A stretch of 64,000 bases of DNA. Origin: Neobacillus bataviensis LMG 21833. GTDB lineage: Bacteria; Bacillota; Bacilli; Bacillales; Cytobacillaceae. The notes under the pieces are model-generated. The model was not told the origin of the DNA. It saw only the letters and a program-made list of their open reading frames with translations, and did no database searches. How positions within the stretch are numbered: the stretch's first letter is position 1; the number at the start of each line of letters is the position of its first letter. Below, one piece after another: positions 34,739 through 44,612 of the stretch. The stretch covers positions 1-64,000 of the forward strand of contig NZ_AJLS01000126.1 of the NCBI RefSeq assembly GCF_000307875.1. Direction: 5' to 3'. The position numbers were made by a program, and so were the translations under genes.

Positions 34739-36205
34739 ATGGAAAGTAATGCACGGAACTCGATTAAAAAAGGCGTTGCTTTATCATTAATGATTACCTC
34801 AGTTGTTCTTGTTTTAATGATGATCTTCGGTGTAATCATGTTATTGAATCAAGGGAATATGGTTAAAATCCCTGCACAGATGTTTTATAAGGTTATGACG
34901 ATTCATGGAACGGGAATGATTGGTATTGCAGCATTAGGTGGAAGCGCCATCATGTGGTACTACTTATCAAAGTATATTCATTTGAATCATAAAATCTTTT
35001 TTGCTAATTTAATTTTGTCTTTAATTGGTGTTGTGATGATATTGACTGCCATTTTCGGGTTTAATTTTTCTGATGGCTGGACATTCTTGTACCCACTTCC
35101 ATCATTCTCCGCAAAAATATATGGGACAACCGGAGCATTATTGTTTTTATTCGGTTTACTCCTATTAGGCGTTGGTTATCTGGTTATGTATTTTTACTTA
35201 GCCGCTAGGCTTATTAAAGAATATGGCGGGTTAGGAAAATCACTTGGCTGGGACTATATATTTAGAGGTAAAAAAGGATATGGACCACCTCCGGCTGTGG
35301 TTGCCACTACAATGGTCATCATTGCAAATTCAACTGGAATTCTTGCCGGTGCAACAGCCTTAGTTGAATCAATCATTAACATCATTAATCCTAATTTCAC
35401 TTTTAATCCTATGCTCGCAAAGCATTTAACATATGCTTTTGGCCATATTTTCGCAAACTGTACCATCTATATGGCGGTTATTACTGTTTATGAAGTATTA
35501 TCCGAGTATACAGGACGTCCTTGGAAATCAAATAAAGCCTTTTTAATTGCTTGGAACTTTTCAACCTTATTTACCTTAATGATTTATACACACCATTTAT
35601 TAATGGATTTTGCCGTACCTAGATGGATGTTAATCATCGGTCAAGTTTTTTCTTACGCGAACGAACTTCCAGTAATGGTGGTCACCGCTTATGGGGCGTT
35701 AATGATTGTCTTCCGTTCCGCTGTTAAATGGGACTTTGCTTCCAGTATGATGTTTTTAGCAATGTTCGGGTGGGTAGCCGGTGCCGTGCCTGCCATTATT
35801 GATGCTACTATTGTCGTAAACCATGTGATGCACAATACGAAATGGGTACCAGGACATTTCCATACGTACATGGGAATGGGTGTAGTCGCTATGATTTTCG
35901 GGTTTATGTATTATTTCAATAAAACTGAAGGATCACAAAGGCAAACAGGGCTTGATAAATTTGCTATTTCCATCTATTTCTTTTTCTTTTCCGGTATTGC
36001 AGGCTCATTCCTTTATGCCGGAAAAATAAGCGCACCGCGCCGCTGGGCTGAACATCTTCCGGAATGGACAGGTTCTGACCAGGTAGGTGCCATTTGCGGA
36101 ATCTTTGTTATTGTAGCTGCCATAATTTTTACAACAAGGTTTTTTATCGGTTTAAAAAATGTTGGCAAGCAAACAGAGCAAAAATCGCTTAAATCTGTTT
36201 CCTAA
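34739..36205 (+). CDS. Heme-copper oxidase subunit I family, nitric oxide reductase-like (CuA NOR type)
   Basis: The 488-residue membrane protein has about twelve helices. Metal-binding residues are visible: HGTGMIG (heme), FGHIFANCTIY (active-site histidine), YTHHLLMD (two histidines) and the HFH in PGHFHTYMGMG. Oxygen-reducing enzymes have a tyrosine four residues after the helix VI histidine (HPEVY); here the residue is asparagine (HIFAN), as expected for a NO reductase rather than an oxidase. Paired with a CuA subunit, it resembles the CuA-dependent NORs of denitrifying Bacillus. With narGHJI nearby, reduction of NO to N2O is the likely reaction. An uncommon oxidase cannot be excluded. 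Confidence 0.75.
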   Translation: MESNARNSIKKGVALSLMITSVVLVLMMIFGVIMLLNQGNMVKIPAQMFYKVMTIHGTGMIGIAALGGSAIMWYYLSKYIHLNHKIFFANLILSLIGVVMILTAIFGFNFSDGWTFLYPLPSFSAKIYGTTGALLFLFGLLLLGVGYLVMYFYLAARLIKEYGGLGKSLGWDYIFRGKKGYGPPPAVVATTMVIIANSTGILAGATALVESIINIINPNFTFNPMLAKHLTYAFGHIFANCTIYMAVITVYEVLSEYTGRPWKSNKAFLIAWNFSTLFTLMIYTHHLLMDFAVPRWMLIIGQVFSYANELPVMVVTAYGALMIVFRSAVKWDFASSMMFLAMFGWVAGAVPAIIDATIVVNHVMHNTKWVPGHFHTYMGMGVVAMIFGFMYYFNKTEGSQRQTGLDKFAISIYFFFFSGIAGSFLYAGKISAPRRWAEHLPEWTGSDQVGAICGIFVIVAAIIFTTRFFIGLKNVGKQTEQKSLKSVS

Positions 36206-36210
36206 TCCAA

Positions 36211-36245
36211 AAACAATCCAGCTCTTCGGTTTGGCTGGATTGTTT
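36211..36245. terminator. Intrinsic bidirectional terminator
   Basis: The stem AAACAATCCAGC / GCTGGATTGTTT with a 10-nt loop separates the NOR-like genes from the convergent antiporter. Confidence 0.85.
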
Positions 36246-36253
36246 CGTATTTA

Positions 36254-37414
36254 TTACGCAGTAATTTTCACCGCTTCTTGTTTATCGCTTTGCTTAAAAA
36301 AGAATTTCATCATTGGTGGTGTAACAATGGTGGTAACTAGAACGACAATGACTAAAATGGAAAATAGTTCTTGACTGATTAACTTAGTTTCTAAGCCAAT
36401 GGCCGCAATAATTAATGCTACCTCACCCCTTGATACCATAGCTGCACCAATTCCCATTGAGCTCCTCCATGAAAATCTCGCTAATTTGGCACCTGCTGCG
36501 GCACCAATTAATTTTGTTAAGATGGCTAAAATACTAAGTCCAAAGATCACACCCAGATGTTGCGAAATCCCATCAAAACTTGCTTTTACACCAATGGAAG
36601 TGAAGAAAACTGGGACAAAAATGGAATAGCCAACAGTTTCTACCTTTTCAAATATTTCATGCTTAAATTTCGTTTGGCTGATTGCTACACCAGCGATATA
36701 CGCTCCAATGATGGCAGCAACCCCTGTTAATTCAGCTACATACGCAAATAGGAAACAGATAATTAATGCCGCGGAAAGCAACGATTCTGTCACGTTTAAT
36801 GGTGCAAACTTTTTTAATACCCATGGTACTACCTTCCATGCAGCTAAAATAGCTCCTGCGAAAAAGAGAACCTTTTTCACAATTACCATACTTAAATTTA
36901 CATCCCCGCCTGCCATACTCATTAAAAAGGCTAAGGCGATAATAACCACGACATCATCGATGACAGCTGCACCTAAAATGGTTGTTCCTTCTTTTGACTG
37001 CATTTTATTCAGTTCTTTAAGTGCTTGGACAGAGATACTGACACTTGTTGCCGAGAGCAAAAGTCCTAAAAAGATTGCTTCAAATGTAGACATATTCATG
37101 ATAATTCCGGCAAGGTAGCCAACAAATAACGGAACGACAATTCCACTTAGTCCTACAAGTGTGGAAGCCTTCCCTGAACGTTTAAATTCATCTAAATCCG
37201 TTTCCATCCCGGCAATAAACATTAACAAAATAACACCAATTTGGCTTAGTTCTTCTAATGTTTTCGTCTCTGTAACAAGTCCTAAAACGGCAGGGCCTAA
37301 AATAATTCCCACAATTAGTTTTCCTAGAACCGAGGGCTGCCCTAACTTTACACTTATTTCTCCTGCAATTTTAGAAGCCAGTAAAATAATCGCCAATTCA
37401 AATAGTAATTGCAT
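36254..37414 (-). CDS. CPA2-family cation:proton antiporter
   Basis: About 386 residues with twelve or so helices. GVILLMFIAGMETDLDEFK and GAAVIDDVVVIIALA, with the paired aspartates, are typical of CPA2 antiporters such as GerN and NapA, which exchange Na+ or K+ for protons. There is no C-terminal RCK or USP domain, so it is a short form. ATG at 37414 has GGGTG 6 nt upstream; the ATG at 37426 lies in the A-rich end of the site. It is a single gene bounded by terminators. Ion preference unknown. Confidence 0.85.
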   Translation of the reverse strand: MQLLFELAIILLASKIAGEISVKLGQPSVLGKLIVGIILGPAVLGLVTETKTLEELSQIGVILLMFIAGMETDLDEFKRSGKASTLVGLSGIVVPLFVGYLAGIIMNMSTFEAIFLGLLLSATSVSISVQALKELNKMQSKEGTTILGAAVIDDVVVIIALAFLMSMAGGDVNLSMVIVKKVLFFAGAILAAWKVVPWVLKKFAPLNVTESLLSAALIICFLFAYVAELTGVAAIIGAYIAGVAISQTKFKHEIFEKVETVGYSIFVPVFFTSIGVKASFDGISQHLGVIFGLSILAILTKLIGAAAGAKLARFSWRSSMGIGAAMVSRGEVALIIAAIGLETKLISQELFSILVIVVLVTTIVTPPMMKFFFKQSDKQEAVKITA

Positions 37415-37442
37415 CAAATCACCCATCCCTTTTCATAAAATT

Positions 37443-37478
37443 AAAAAGAGTCTGTTTTTTTATCAACAGACTCTTTTT
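37443..37478. terminator. Hairpin upstream of the antiporter gene
   Basis: The stem AAAAAGAGTCTGTT / AACAGACTCTTTTT has T-rich DNA on both sides. It may end the transcript of the large gene coming from the right. Confidence 0.7.
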
Positions 37479-37493
37479 AAGAGAAAATAAATA

Positions 37494-37537
37494 GAGCCCG
37501 TCTACCAAAGGACATACTATTCCCTTGGTGACAGGCT
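37494..37537 (-). terminator. Long imperfect hairpin downstream of the giant membrane-protein gene
   Basis: GAGCC..GTC..ACCAAAGG pairs with CCCTTGGTGAC..GGCTC around a 10-nt loop. On the minus strand it is followed by T-rich but interrupted sequence. It may be a second terminator or a structured mRNA end. Confidence 0.5.
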
Positions 37538-37642
37538 CCTCCATTTACTACAGTTATTTAATTAACTCTATTATAACAGACTTTATGTTATTTTTCAATA
37601 AAAGATGAATTATCCCTGTATTCCAGCATAATACATCACGAT

Positions 37643-40600
37643 TTAATCCCACTTTTTTATTTTATCAATTACTTTTTCTTTCAGAACGGTGATGAAAGTT
37701 GATTCCCCTTTTTGACCTTTTTGTTTATGCCATTCATTAAAGCTTGCTACGGTTATTAAGATTAACCCAGCAATTAATAAATAGACCCACCACGGCATGT
37801 TTCCCCAATATGGCCTGGTTTGCAGGAAGACATTTAAGAGTAAAACACCAGAACCGACGAAAAAGTATGATTTAACGTGCAGGAACATCCCCGCCATCAT
37901 CGAAACAAGTGAGAGCGACCCTACTATTATCGCATCATAAATCGTATTACTTGCCAACCCATCTTGGACTAGGAGCAGTGATACGATAATGAGCACTCCC
38001 CATTGGATCGCCTTTGTCAAATCCGCATATCTCCCTTTTAAACTTCGGCGTATGAAAATCACCAGAATGATAAAGGGCAGAACCCGAACCTCCCGATCCC
38101 ATAATGGCGGAATATTTAACTGATTAATGATCATATAGTATGGCTGTAATAAATAGGTTCCTCCCAAGATTGGCATAAAGACAGAGACTCTTGCCGGCAC
38201 TCTCTTTCTCTGCAGCCAGATGGCGGCCGCAATAAGAACCCCCGGCAGCGCTTGGCTCACAAGATGCTGACTTGTAAAAAAGTACATAAACCAAAAGTAC
38301 AGGAAGGATATGACTGTATATCCATCAAACTTGATTTCCTGAAGCTTTGCAGCACTTTCAAACAGTTTCTTGTACACAAGCTGTCCAGTGATTGTCATCA
38401 GAATTCCTAAACCACCTGATAGGAGCAATTTTTCAAGCTTCGTCATATCACTAAAAAATGAAAATTCAACTGTTGCCGCAAAAAGTAAGAATAATGGTAC
38501 GATCCCAATGACATCCCATTTGTTCTTATGCAAAAAGAACAGAATCCCGAAAGAATAGGCTCCAGTGATGATGTAGGGCAGCCAGCCAAACGGATAAGTA
38601 ACAAGCATGCAGCCGGCTCCAATAATCGAAAATGGCACGAAATAATAAGCTGTACGCTGTTTAAACTCATCTGTAATGAGAAATGAGAAAATTAGAATCA
38701 GCCCGCTAGTGATCGGGAATTCATATTGTCCGATGGTTTCGGTAACGATTCGATCCAAACCTGTTGAAACAACAAAAAACAATGCTGTAAAGCTTCCGTA
38801 AAGAAAGACTTTGATTTTCCATTCCCACTCAGCTAATTTTGTGCTGATTGCATATCCACATAATGCGAGGATGAAACTGTAGACTGATTCTGTATGAAAG
38901 ACAAACCAAGTAAAAGCGAGTGCTGCGGGAAGTACAATATGACCTGTCCAAGCAAAGGCATTCGATAAGTCTCGATTTTTTTTTCGAAATAGATAGGCAA
39001 TCAGTAACAATAGTAAGGCACTTGCAGAAGTAATTAACGAATTCATGGTAGGATTAAATGTTACATTCAGCTTAATCGCTTGAATAAGCGAAAAATAAGA
39101 CAGCAGTGTTATGATGCTGATAGCAAACGCCACCCATTTTGCACTAATCTTTTTATAAAAATAGGAATACATACCGATTCCAACCAATAACACAAGCGGC
39201 TGCACCCAAAATTGAATTTTTGGTGTTAGCAACGCATGAATTATAGCAATCGTATAAAGTGCTTGCGAGACAAATAGTGAAATTTGGGCGAGCTTTTTCT
39301 CGGTTACTTTCATCCAGCCAAAACTGGTCAATAACACCAAGAACGCCGCTATGGCAAAATTAATTGGATAACCTAATTCATGTCGATAAACAGGATATTG
39401 AACATTTATTTCTTCGCCAAAAGACGCAATAGAAAAACCAATTGAAAGTGGCAATAAAAAAATTGCTATTTCTTTATAAAGCATCCTTTCTTCAAATTTA
39501 TGAAGGAAAAAGGCTGCAATAACAAAAAGGAAAAGCATGACACCAAGTTCCCACCATAATAGAAATGCTATGGCAGTCATTCCGGCTAGCGCCATTAATG
39601 CTAATCCCAGATCCCTTGATGCCGTTCGAATGATTGTTAAATAGGTGGATAGATGGACAAAACCAAAGACGGTAAAGAGTATAAAACCTGCTATGGATAA
39701 TGTAAGTGAAAAATTGATTACATCTAAAGGTTGAACAAGTAACACAATAAGTTCATAAATGCCCGATGCCACAAATATGGAACTTAAATACGGAAATAAC
39801 CGTCTCGGGTTATGATGGGATAAATAAATAAAATTGGCTGCAATGACAAAATAAGCGATCATAAGGACGACGGACGGATTCCCTGCACGAAGGAATATAC
39901 CTTCTAAACTAATGTAAATAAATGCGAACCCAGAAATAACCGCACTCGTATAGTGAAAGACTTTATTTAAGGAAAATTGATTGTCTAATACCTTTGGAAC
40001 AAATACTATTCCAAAACCAATGAATGCGTAAGCAATCGCTCCAAAATACTCAAGAAAACTATGCTCAATCAGCTGATATGCTCCATAAACAATCATCACA
40101 CTAAAAATAAAATGATATTCCTTTTTCCCGCTGACATACATCATCGATAAATAAATAATCGCAGTCAATATAAGGTTAAAACTATAGATCACTTCGTTTT
40201 GATAGAAAAAAAGCATAAACAGGGTGGATAGAACAAGATTAACCTGGACGTAAGGTACAAATTCTTTCGTAAAAAATTGAAGTGAGTCTTTGCTTTTCAA
40301 CTTATGATAGACAAAAATGAGAATCGCATTAAAAGCCATCATTCCAAGATAAAAATAATCCACTGTCATTTTGGTTCCAGCCAATAAAAAGGCTACTCCA
40401 GCGGATAACGAAACAAAACTAAACCAAACAAATAATCTAGAACGTAACCTCTTCGCAAATAACAGATAAACAAGCAGCGGTAAAAAGCTTCCCAGCATGC
40501 CGAGAAAATATCGTCCCTCACCATATATTGATAAATAGGATCCTAAAAGGCAAAACCATCCTAATGAGAGGATAAAGATTGGCAGGAATAAACTGCCTAA

Positions 40601-41050
40601 GACAGTAAAGGCAAAAGCGGTCTTCTCGATATGCAGAACTCTGTTTGTTAATAAGGCGATGCCGTAAAACAGTAATGATACAATCGCAATAGAGCCACTT
40701 TTCATGAAGCTTGTCATGGATTCCCAATTACTCGTTGCCACAAACAAACCGCCAATCAATAAAAATATGACCCCAATATTTAATAACCACGTTATGTTCT
40801 TTTCACGAATCTGCTCAGGAGTAAGTGTCTTTTTCACCTTTTCTGGTTTTGCAGGAGCAGGTTTAGGCTTTTGGGCAACCGTTTCCGTTGGAGCCGGAAT
40901 CGCCTCAATCTCTACTAAATCCAAGTGATATTGATGATGTGCCCTTGCTACGTGCTCAACGACTTTTTCGGACAAATACCCTTCTTCTTTTAAGGTGATT
41001 AGTTCGTTCCTGAAAATTCTTCTTCTCTCTTCATTACTATTTGGCTCCAT
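37643..41050 (-). CDS. Very large polytopic membrane protein (about 30 or more helices)
   Basis: The 1135-residue protein has a soluble N-terminus of about 90 residues (EERRRIFRNELITLKEEGYL, a Pro/Lys-rich linker) and then about thirty or more closely spaced hydrophobic helices. The first section (EKNITWLLNIGVIFLLIGG) recalls DUF2157/DUF2339-type membrane proteins of Bacillus. No catalytic motif, transporter signature or metal site was recognised. The end is a short basic tail. It is a single gene with 150 bp of AT-rich upstream DNA. Its role is unknown; candidates include sensing or lipid-related functions, without evidence. Confidence 0.7.
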   Translation of the reverse strand: MEPNSNEERRRIFRNELITLKEEGYLSEKVVEHVARAHHQYHLDLVEIEAIPAPTETVAQKPKPAPAKPEKVKKTLTPEQIREKNITWLLNIGVIFLLIGGLFVATSNWESMTSFMKSGSIAIVSLLFYGIALLTNRVLHIEKTAFAFTVLGSLFLPIFILSLGWFCLLGSYLSIYGEGRYFLGMLGSFLPLLVYLLFAKRLRSRLFVWFSFVSLSAGVAFLLAGTKMTVDYFYLGMMAFNAILIFVYHKLKSKDSLQFFTKEFVPYVQVNLVLSTLFMLFFYQNEVIYSFNLILTAIIYLSMMYVSGKKEYHFIFSVMIVYGAYQLIEHSFLEYFGAIAYAFIGFGIVFVPKVLDNQFSLNKVFHYTSAVISGFAFIYISLEGIFLRAGNPSVVLMIAYFVIAANFIYLSHHNPRRLFPYLSSIFVASGIYELIVLLVQPLDVINFSLTLSIAGFILFTVFGFVHLSTYLTIIRTASRDLGLALMALAGMTAIAFLLWWELGVMLFLFVIAAFFLHKFEERMLYKEIAIFLLPLSIGFSIASFGEEINVQYPVYRHELGYPINFAIAAFLVLLTSFGWMKVTEKKLAQISLFVSQALYTIAIIHALLTPKIQFWVQPLVLLVGIGMYSYFYKKISAKWVAFAISIITLLSYFSLIQAIKLNVTFNPTMNSLITSASALLLLLIAYLFRKKNRDLSNAFAWTGHIVLPAALAFTWFVFHTESVYSFILALCGYAISTKLAEWEWKIKVFLYGSFTALFFVVSTGLDRIVTETIGQYEFPITSGLILIFSFLITDEFKQRTAYYFVPFSIIGAGCMLVTYPFGWLPYIITGAYSFGILFFLHKNKWDVIGIVPLFLLFAATVEFSFFSDMTKLEKLLLSGGLGILMTITGQLVYKKLFESAAKLQEIKFDGYTVISFLYFWFMYFFTSQHLVSQALPGVLIAAAIWLQRKRVPARVSVFMPILGGTYLLQPYYMIINQLNIPPLWDREVRVLPFIILVIFIRRSLKGRYADLTKAIQWGVLIIVSLLLVQDGLASNTIYDAIIVGSLSLVSMMAGMFLHVKSYFFVGSGVLLLNVFLQTRPYWGNMPWWVYLLIAGLILITVASFNEWHKQKGQKGESTFITVLKEKVIDKIKKWD

Positions 41051-41244
41051 TCAATCTCCCCTCTATTCCTTCCCTTATGAGGACTGGCTCATGAACAATT
41101 CAAAAGCCTTCCTTATTTTTCCCTTATAGTGTAATTTTACACCACTTTACAACATATTTTCAATCCTTATCATGAATTAATTTTACCTTTAGGAGAAAAA
41201 TCTGTATGATTAGAAATTATGTAGTTAAACAAATGGAGGAAACT

Positions 41245-41721
41245 ATGCTTACGTATGATGAAAAATTAGCGATTATTGAATCTTTTAGCGAATTAGAAAG
41301 GAAAAATGTTTCACTCGGGCGTGTGAATTTTCAGTTTTCAAACAGTATATCCGATAAAAAAAATATTGTTTACCATTTACACCCAAAAGGCAACGGCTTC
41401 GTTTATGCTGGGCACTTGCATAACTATGACACAGATGACAAAGGCATGGTAAATATCCGCGATTTTTCTGCTGATCAGCTGCACCACTTGCTGAAAGAAT
41501 CGATCCAAGCGCTATCACCGCAAGAAAAAACAATTGTTGAGGAAGCCATAGTTGGCGATTCCGATGGTGAGCGTTGGACAGATGAAGAAAACAATCTTCT
41601 CATTCTGGTGAATGAAAACGAATCCTGGAATATTTACTTTGGGTTAAACCTTGATGCTAGCTTCGATACCTACGATGAGGCGGAAGAGTTTTTGAAAGAA
41701 GAAGGCTTTAAACGGAATTAA
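41245..41721 (+). CDS. Acidic soluble protein, function unknown
   Basis: The 158-residue acidic protein contains NIVYHLHPKGNGFVYAGHL, then SADQLHHLLKESIQAL and DGERWTDEENNLLILV. The composition is soluble and alpha/beta. ATG at 41245 has GGAGGA 5 nt upstream; the ATG at 41206 is unsupported. I do not recognise the family with confidence; it is probably a conserved Bacillus protein. It is divergent from the giant membrane-protein gene and ends at a bidirectional terminator. Confidence 0.65.
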   Translation: MLTYDEKLAIIESFSELERKNVSLGRVNFQFSNSISDKKNIVYHLHPKGNGFVYAGHLHNYDTDDKGMVNIRDFSADQLHHLLKESIQALSPQEKTIVEEAIVGDSDGERWTDEENNLLILVNENESWNIYFGLNLDASFDTYDEAEEFLKEEGFKRN

Positions 41722-41767
41722 ACACAAAAATGACTGTCCCGCTAATAGGACAGTCTCTTTTGTGTTT
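41720..41767. terminator. Intrinsic bidirectional terminator
   Basis: AAACACAAAA..GACTGTCC pairs with GGACAGTC..TTTTGTGTTT; both flanks support convergent gene ends. Confidence 0.85.
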
Positions 41768-43721
41768 ATTTATTTTCCGATGTTTTGGTTGCCTTCCCCT
41801 TAGGTCCCAAATATTCATAGTCATTTGGGTTAATTGGGGTGTATCCATCTGGTTTATAGAAACGTAAAAGATCTTTATAAACAATTTCATCGGACATTTG
41901 CAGCTCTGTATTCACTTTTTCTGAAGTTTCCTTACACGCCTCAGGATCTTCCATTAATTCACCGGTAGCATCAGCGTAACATTTATCCTTTATTTGAATG
42001 ACATCAGATGAAACAAAATCACCATTCCTAAATAAAGCCCAATTACGGTGCTGTGGCGATAATAAATCAGACCCAAACTCCATGTAATCCTTTGTATCTG
42101 TTCCTAATAAGTGAAGTACTGTTGGGCGAACGTCTACTTCCCCGCCAACTTGATGCTGTATGCCGCCATTTACACCAGGAACGTGGATAAACAATGGCAC
42201 ACGCTGCAGTTTAGCATTTATGGCCGGAGTGATTTCGTCAACCCCTAAAACCTTTGCCATTGCTTCGTTATGGTTTTCGGAAATACCGTAGTGGTCACCA
42301 TACATGACAATCACTGTATTATCATACATACCGTTTGCTTTTAGGTCATTAAAAAACTGTTCGAATGCCTGATCCATATAGTGTGCAGATTGGAAATATT
42401 GATTCACAACTGTATCACCATAATCACCTGCAGGGAAATCAGTATCATCTGGATCCATTTCAAACGGGAAATGGTTTGACAATGAAATAAACTTGGTATA
42501 GAACGGTTGCTTTAAGCTTTCAAGCAACGGAATCGATTCTTTAAAGAATGGTTTATCTTTCATCCCATAGTTTTTCGTATTTTCGTCTGTCATGTTATAG
42601 TATTCCGCATCAAAAAACTGATCGTATCCGAATGCTTTATAGATTACATTTCGATTCCAGAATGTTTTATAGTTACCATGTAATACTGCCGAGCTGTAGC
42701 CTTGGCCTTTAAGTATAGATGGCATTGCTTGATACGTATTTTGTGCTTTGTTAACAAATACTGCACCTTGTGCCATTGGATATAAGGAGTTTTCCATTAA
42801 AAACTCGGCATCAGATGTTTTACCCTGACCTGTTTGATGATAAAAGTTATCAAAATAAAAGGTACTGCCATCATGTGCCAATGAATTTAAAAATGGTGTG
42901 ACCTCCTGTCCGTCAGGCATTTTATAATCAATCATAAATGTTTGGAATGATTCCATTGAAATATAAAGGACGTTCATTCCTTTTGCTTTACCAAAGAAAT
43001 CCGGATTTGGCGCTGCATAGTTTGCCTTGCGATAGTTCTCTACATCCGTAATATCGCTGCTATCTGCTAATGCACGCTGACTAGATGACTTTACGTTTTG
43101 AATAACATCATAAATCGTAAAATTGTATGCTCCTAGGTATTTGACCAAGTAATTTCTATCAAATGAACGTGACAATAACTGCGGACGATCCTTCTCAGCC
43201 AATCCTAAATTAAACAAAAAAGTAGTAATGGCAAACAAAAGCACAATTTTAAATGACTTTCTGTTTGTTACCGTAACTGTCTTAAATACAGTTAATGCTA
43301 GAGCAATTAAAATAAAAAAATCAGTAAAGTAAAAAATATCGAATGGGGACATTAACGAAAGGGCGCTGTCTCCCAATTGTCCTGCATTTGTCTTTGTCTG
43401 CATTAAAACAGGCACTGTAATAAAGTCATTAAAAAAACGATAATAGGCAATATTCGCGTACAACAAGAAAGATAATAGGAAATTGGTAATAAGCATGACA
43501 AGCTTCGTACGCTTTTTAAAGAGCAGTGCCAATCCAAAAAAGAAAAGCGCTGAACTCAACGGGTTTATCAATAACAAAAATTTCTGCAGGTTATTATCAA
43601 TTCCAAGATTAAATTCAATTTGATATGCCGCATAGGTTTTGAACCAGAATAATACTACGGCAATTGCGAAGAATGAAATATGACTATTGTTGAATTTTTT
43701 AGGTAGTCTAATTTTATTCAT
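41766..43721 (-). CDS. LTA synthase family sulfatase (YqgS/LtaS-like)
   Basis: The 651-residue protein has five N-terminal helices (about residues 1-200) and an extracellular sulfatase-fold domain. Catalytic motifs are VLYISMESFQTFMI, TGQGKTSDAEFLMEN (nucleophile Thr in GKTS) and VIVMYGDHYGISEN. It adds glycerol-phosphate to build lipoteichoic acid or primes it. Paralogues in Bacillus include LtaS, YfnI, YqgS and YvgJ; the PTVLHLLGTDTKD region does not let me say which one this is. It is a single gene. A 400-bp AT-rich gap precedes it. Confidence 0.9.
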   Translation of the reverse strand: MNKIRLPKKFNNSHISFFAIAVVLFWFKTYAAYQIEFNLGIDNNLQKFLLLINPLSSALFFFGLALLFKKRTKLVMLITNFLLSFLLYANIAYYRFFNDFITVPVLMQTKTNAGQLGDSALSLMSPFDIFYFTDFFILIALALTVFKTVTVTNRKSFKIVLLFAITTFLFNLGLAEKDRPQLLSRSFDRNYLVKYLGAYNFTIYDVIQNVKSSSQRALADSSDITDVENYRKANYAAPNPDFFGKAKGMNVLYISMESFQTFMIDYKMPDGQEVTPFLNSLAHDGSTFYFDNFYHQTGQGKTSDAEFLMENSLYPMAQGAVFVNKAQNTYQAMPSILKGQGYSSAVLHGNYKTFWNRNVIYKAFGYDQFFDAEYYNMTDENTKNYGMKDKPFFKESIPLLESLKQPFYTKFISLSNHFPFEMDPDDTDFPAGDYGDTVVNQYFQSAHYMDQAFEQFFNDLKANGMYDNTVIVMYGDHYGISENHNEAMAKVLGVDEITPAINAKLQRVPLFIHVPGVNGGIQHQVGGEVDVRPTVLHLLGTDTKDYMEFGSDLLSPQHRNWALFRNGDFVSSDVIQIKDKCYADATGELMEDPEACKETSEKVNTELQMSDEIVYKDLLRFYKPDGYTPINPNDYEYLGPKGKATKTSENK

Positions 43722-44125
43722 GTCTAACTTCTCCTCTCACTTACCAATTAAGCTCCGGTAAACGAACCTAAATTACTATATCACATTTTCTTTAGAAATA
43801 AAAACATAAATGTTGTTTTCAATAACCGAAAACATTCCCTTTATTTGTATGATTGTTGTTTGTGGGACATGACTGTTTCATTCCTCATTTATATAAGACG
43901 AATAAGAAAAAAAATAGTTTCATATTTTTTATTTACCACTTCAGAGTCAATTTCCAACTAAATCCAAATTAGAGAAATAACATTTCCACCTACTATATAC
44001 TTGAAACATAGATGGTGCAATATGAATTTTGACTTATCTTTTGAAATCCTTCCTGAATAATTTAATCATGATTGGAAAGCATAACCGCAAAAGACATAAG
44101 AATGATATGAAAAGAGGAATCCTAT
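43722..44125. other. Intergenic stretch without recognisable gene
   Basis: This AT-rich region of about 400 bp separates the LTA-synthase gene (minus) from the small gene at 44126 (plus). It must hold promoters for both. No ORF with a good ribosome site, hairpin, riboswitch or repeat was seen. Confidence 0.6.
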
Positions 44126-44311
44126 ATGCCCCGAATTAGGCCAGAATTTACAAAAAGTCCTTATTTTGTAGATGAACCCGGCAATTGGCATTTGAAGCCA
44201 GGTGCTCCAAATGAACTGCAAATTGAATTAGCGAATTATTTGTTGAGCCTTGAAAATATAGACGAACCTGGAACCATAAATGGAGTCCGGATTCAATTTT
44301 ATGACGACTAG
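44126..44311 (+). CDS. Short conserved-looking protein of 61 residues
   Basis: The product starts MPRIRPEFTKSPYFVDEPGN and ends NGVRIQFYDD; it is soluble, with several aromatic residues and no cysteine. ATG at 44126 follows AGAGGAA. A hairpin follows at 44388. I do not recognise it. Confidence 0.6.
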   Translation: MPRIRPEFTKSPYFVDEPGNWHLKPGAPNELQIELANYLLSLENIDEPGTINGVRIQFYDD

Positions 44312-44387
44312 TAACAAGCATATATATAATAGAAGAAAGCGATTACAAACACCCAAACCATTTATATGTAAATAAACATAAATAAAA

Positions 44388-44407
44388 GGCAGGATAAAAT
44401 CCTGCCT
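44388..44407. terminator. Hairpin between convergent small genes
   Basis: The stem GGCAGGA / TCCTGCC with a 5-nt loop sits at the stop of the minus-strand small gene; A-rich DNA to the left supplies its T-run. Confidence 0.65.
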
Positions 44408-44571
44408 CACACCATATCTTCGTTCTCTTTATCAATATCGCTAGGCTCTGGCTGTTCTTTTTGTCCCATACTCCCAAGAACCTCTCTATTATAACCTCCA
44501 GCATCTTTTCCGGCACCTGGTGCTATATTCGCCATTGGAAGCTGCTCTAATTCTTTCCCTCTTGGCATCAT
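44407..44571 (-). CDS. Short protein of 54 residues, function unknown
   Basis: The ATG at 44571 follows AAGGAG by 6 nt. The product starts MMPRGKELEQLPMANIAPGA and ends in an acidic tail (PSDIDKENEDMV). It is hydrophilic, rich in Gly, Ala and Glu, and likely disordered, similar in character to small spore proteins, but no family motif was found. It is 41 bp downstream of the NarK stop in the opposite orientation of no other gene, and has its own terminator hairpin. Confidence 0.6.
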   Translation of the reverse strand: MMPRGKELEQLPMANIAPGAGKDAGGYNREVLGSMGQKEQPEPSDIDKENEDMV

Positions 44572-44612
44572 TCCTCACTCCTTTTTTTTATGATACCTAA
44601 AGGAAGTGGAAA

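Noticed and set aside
37494..37537. Miniature inverted-repeat transposable element
   Set aside because: No target-site duplication or second copy was found; it is better explained as a transcript-end hairpin.
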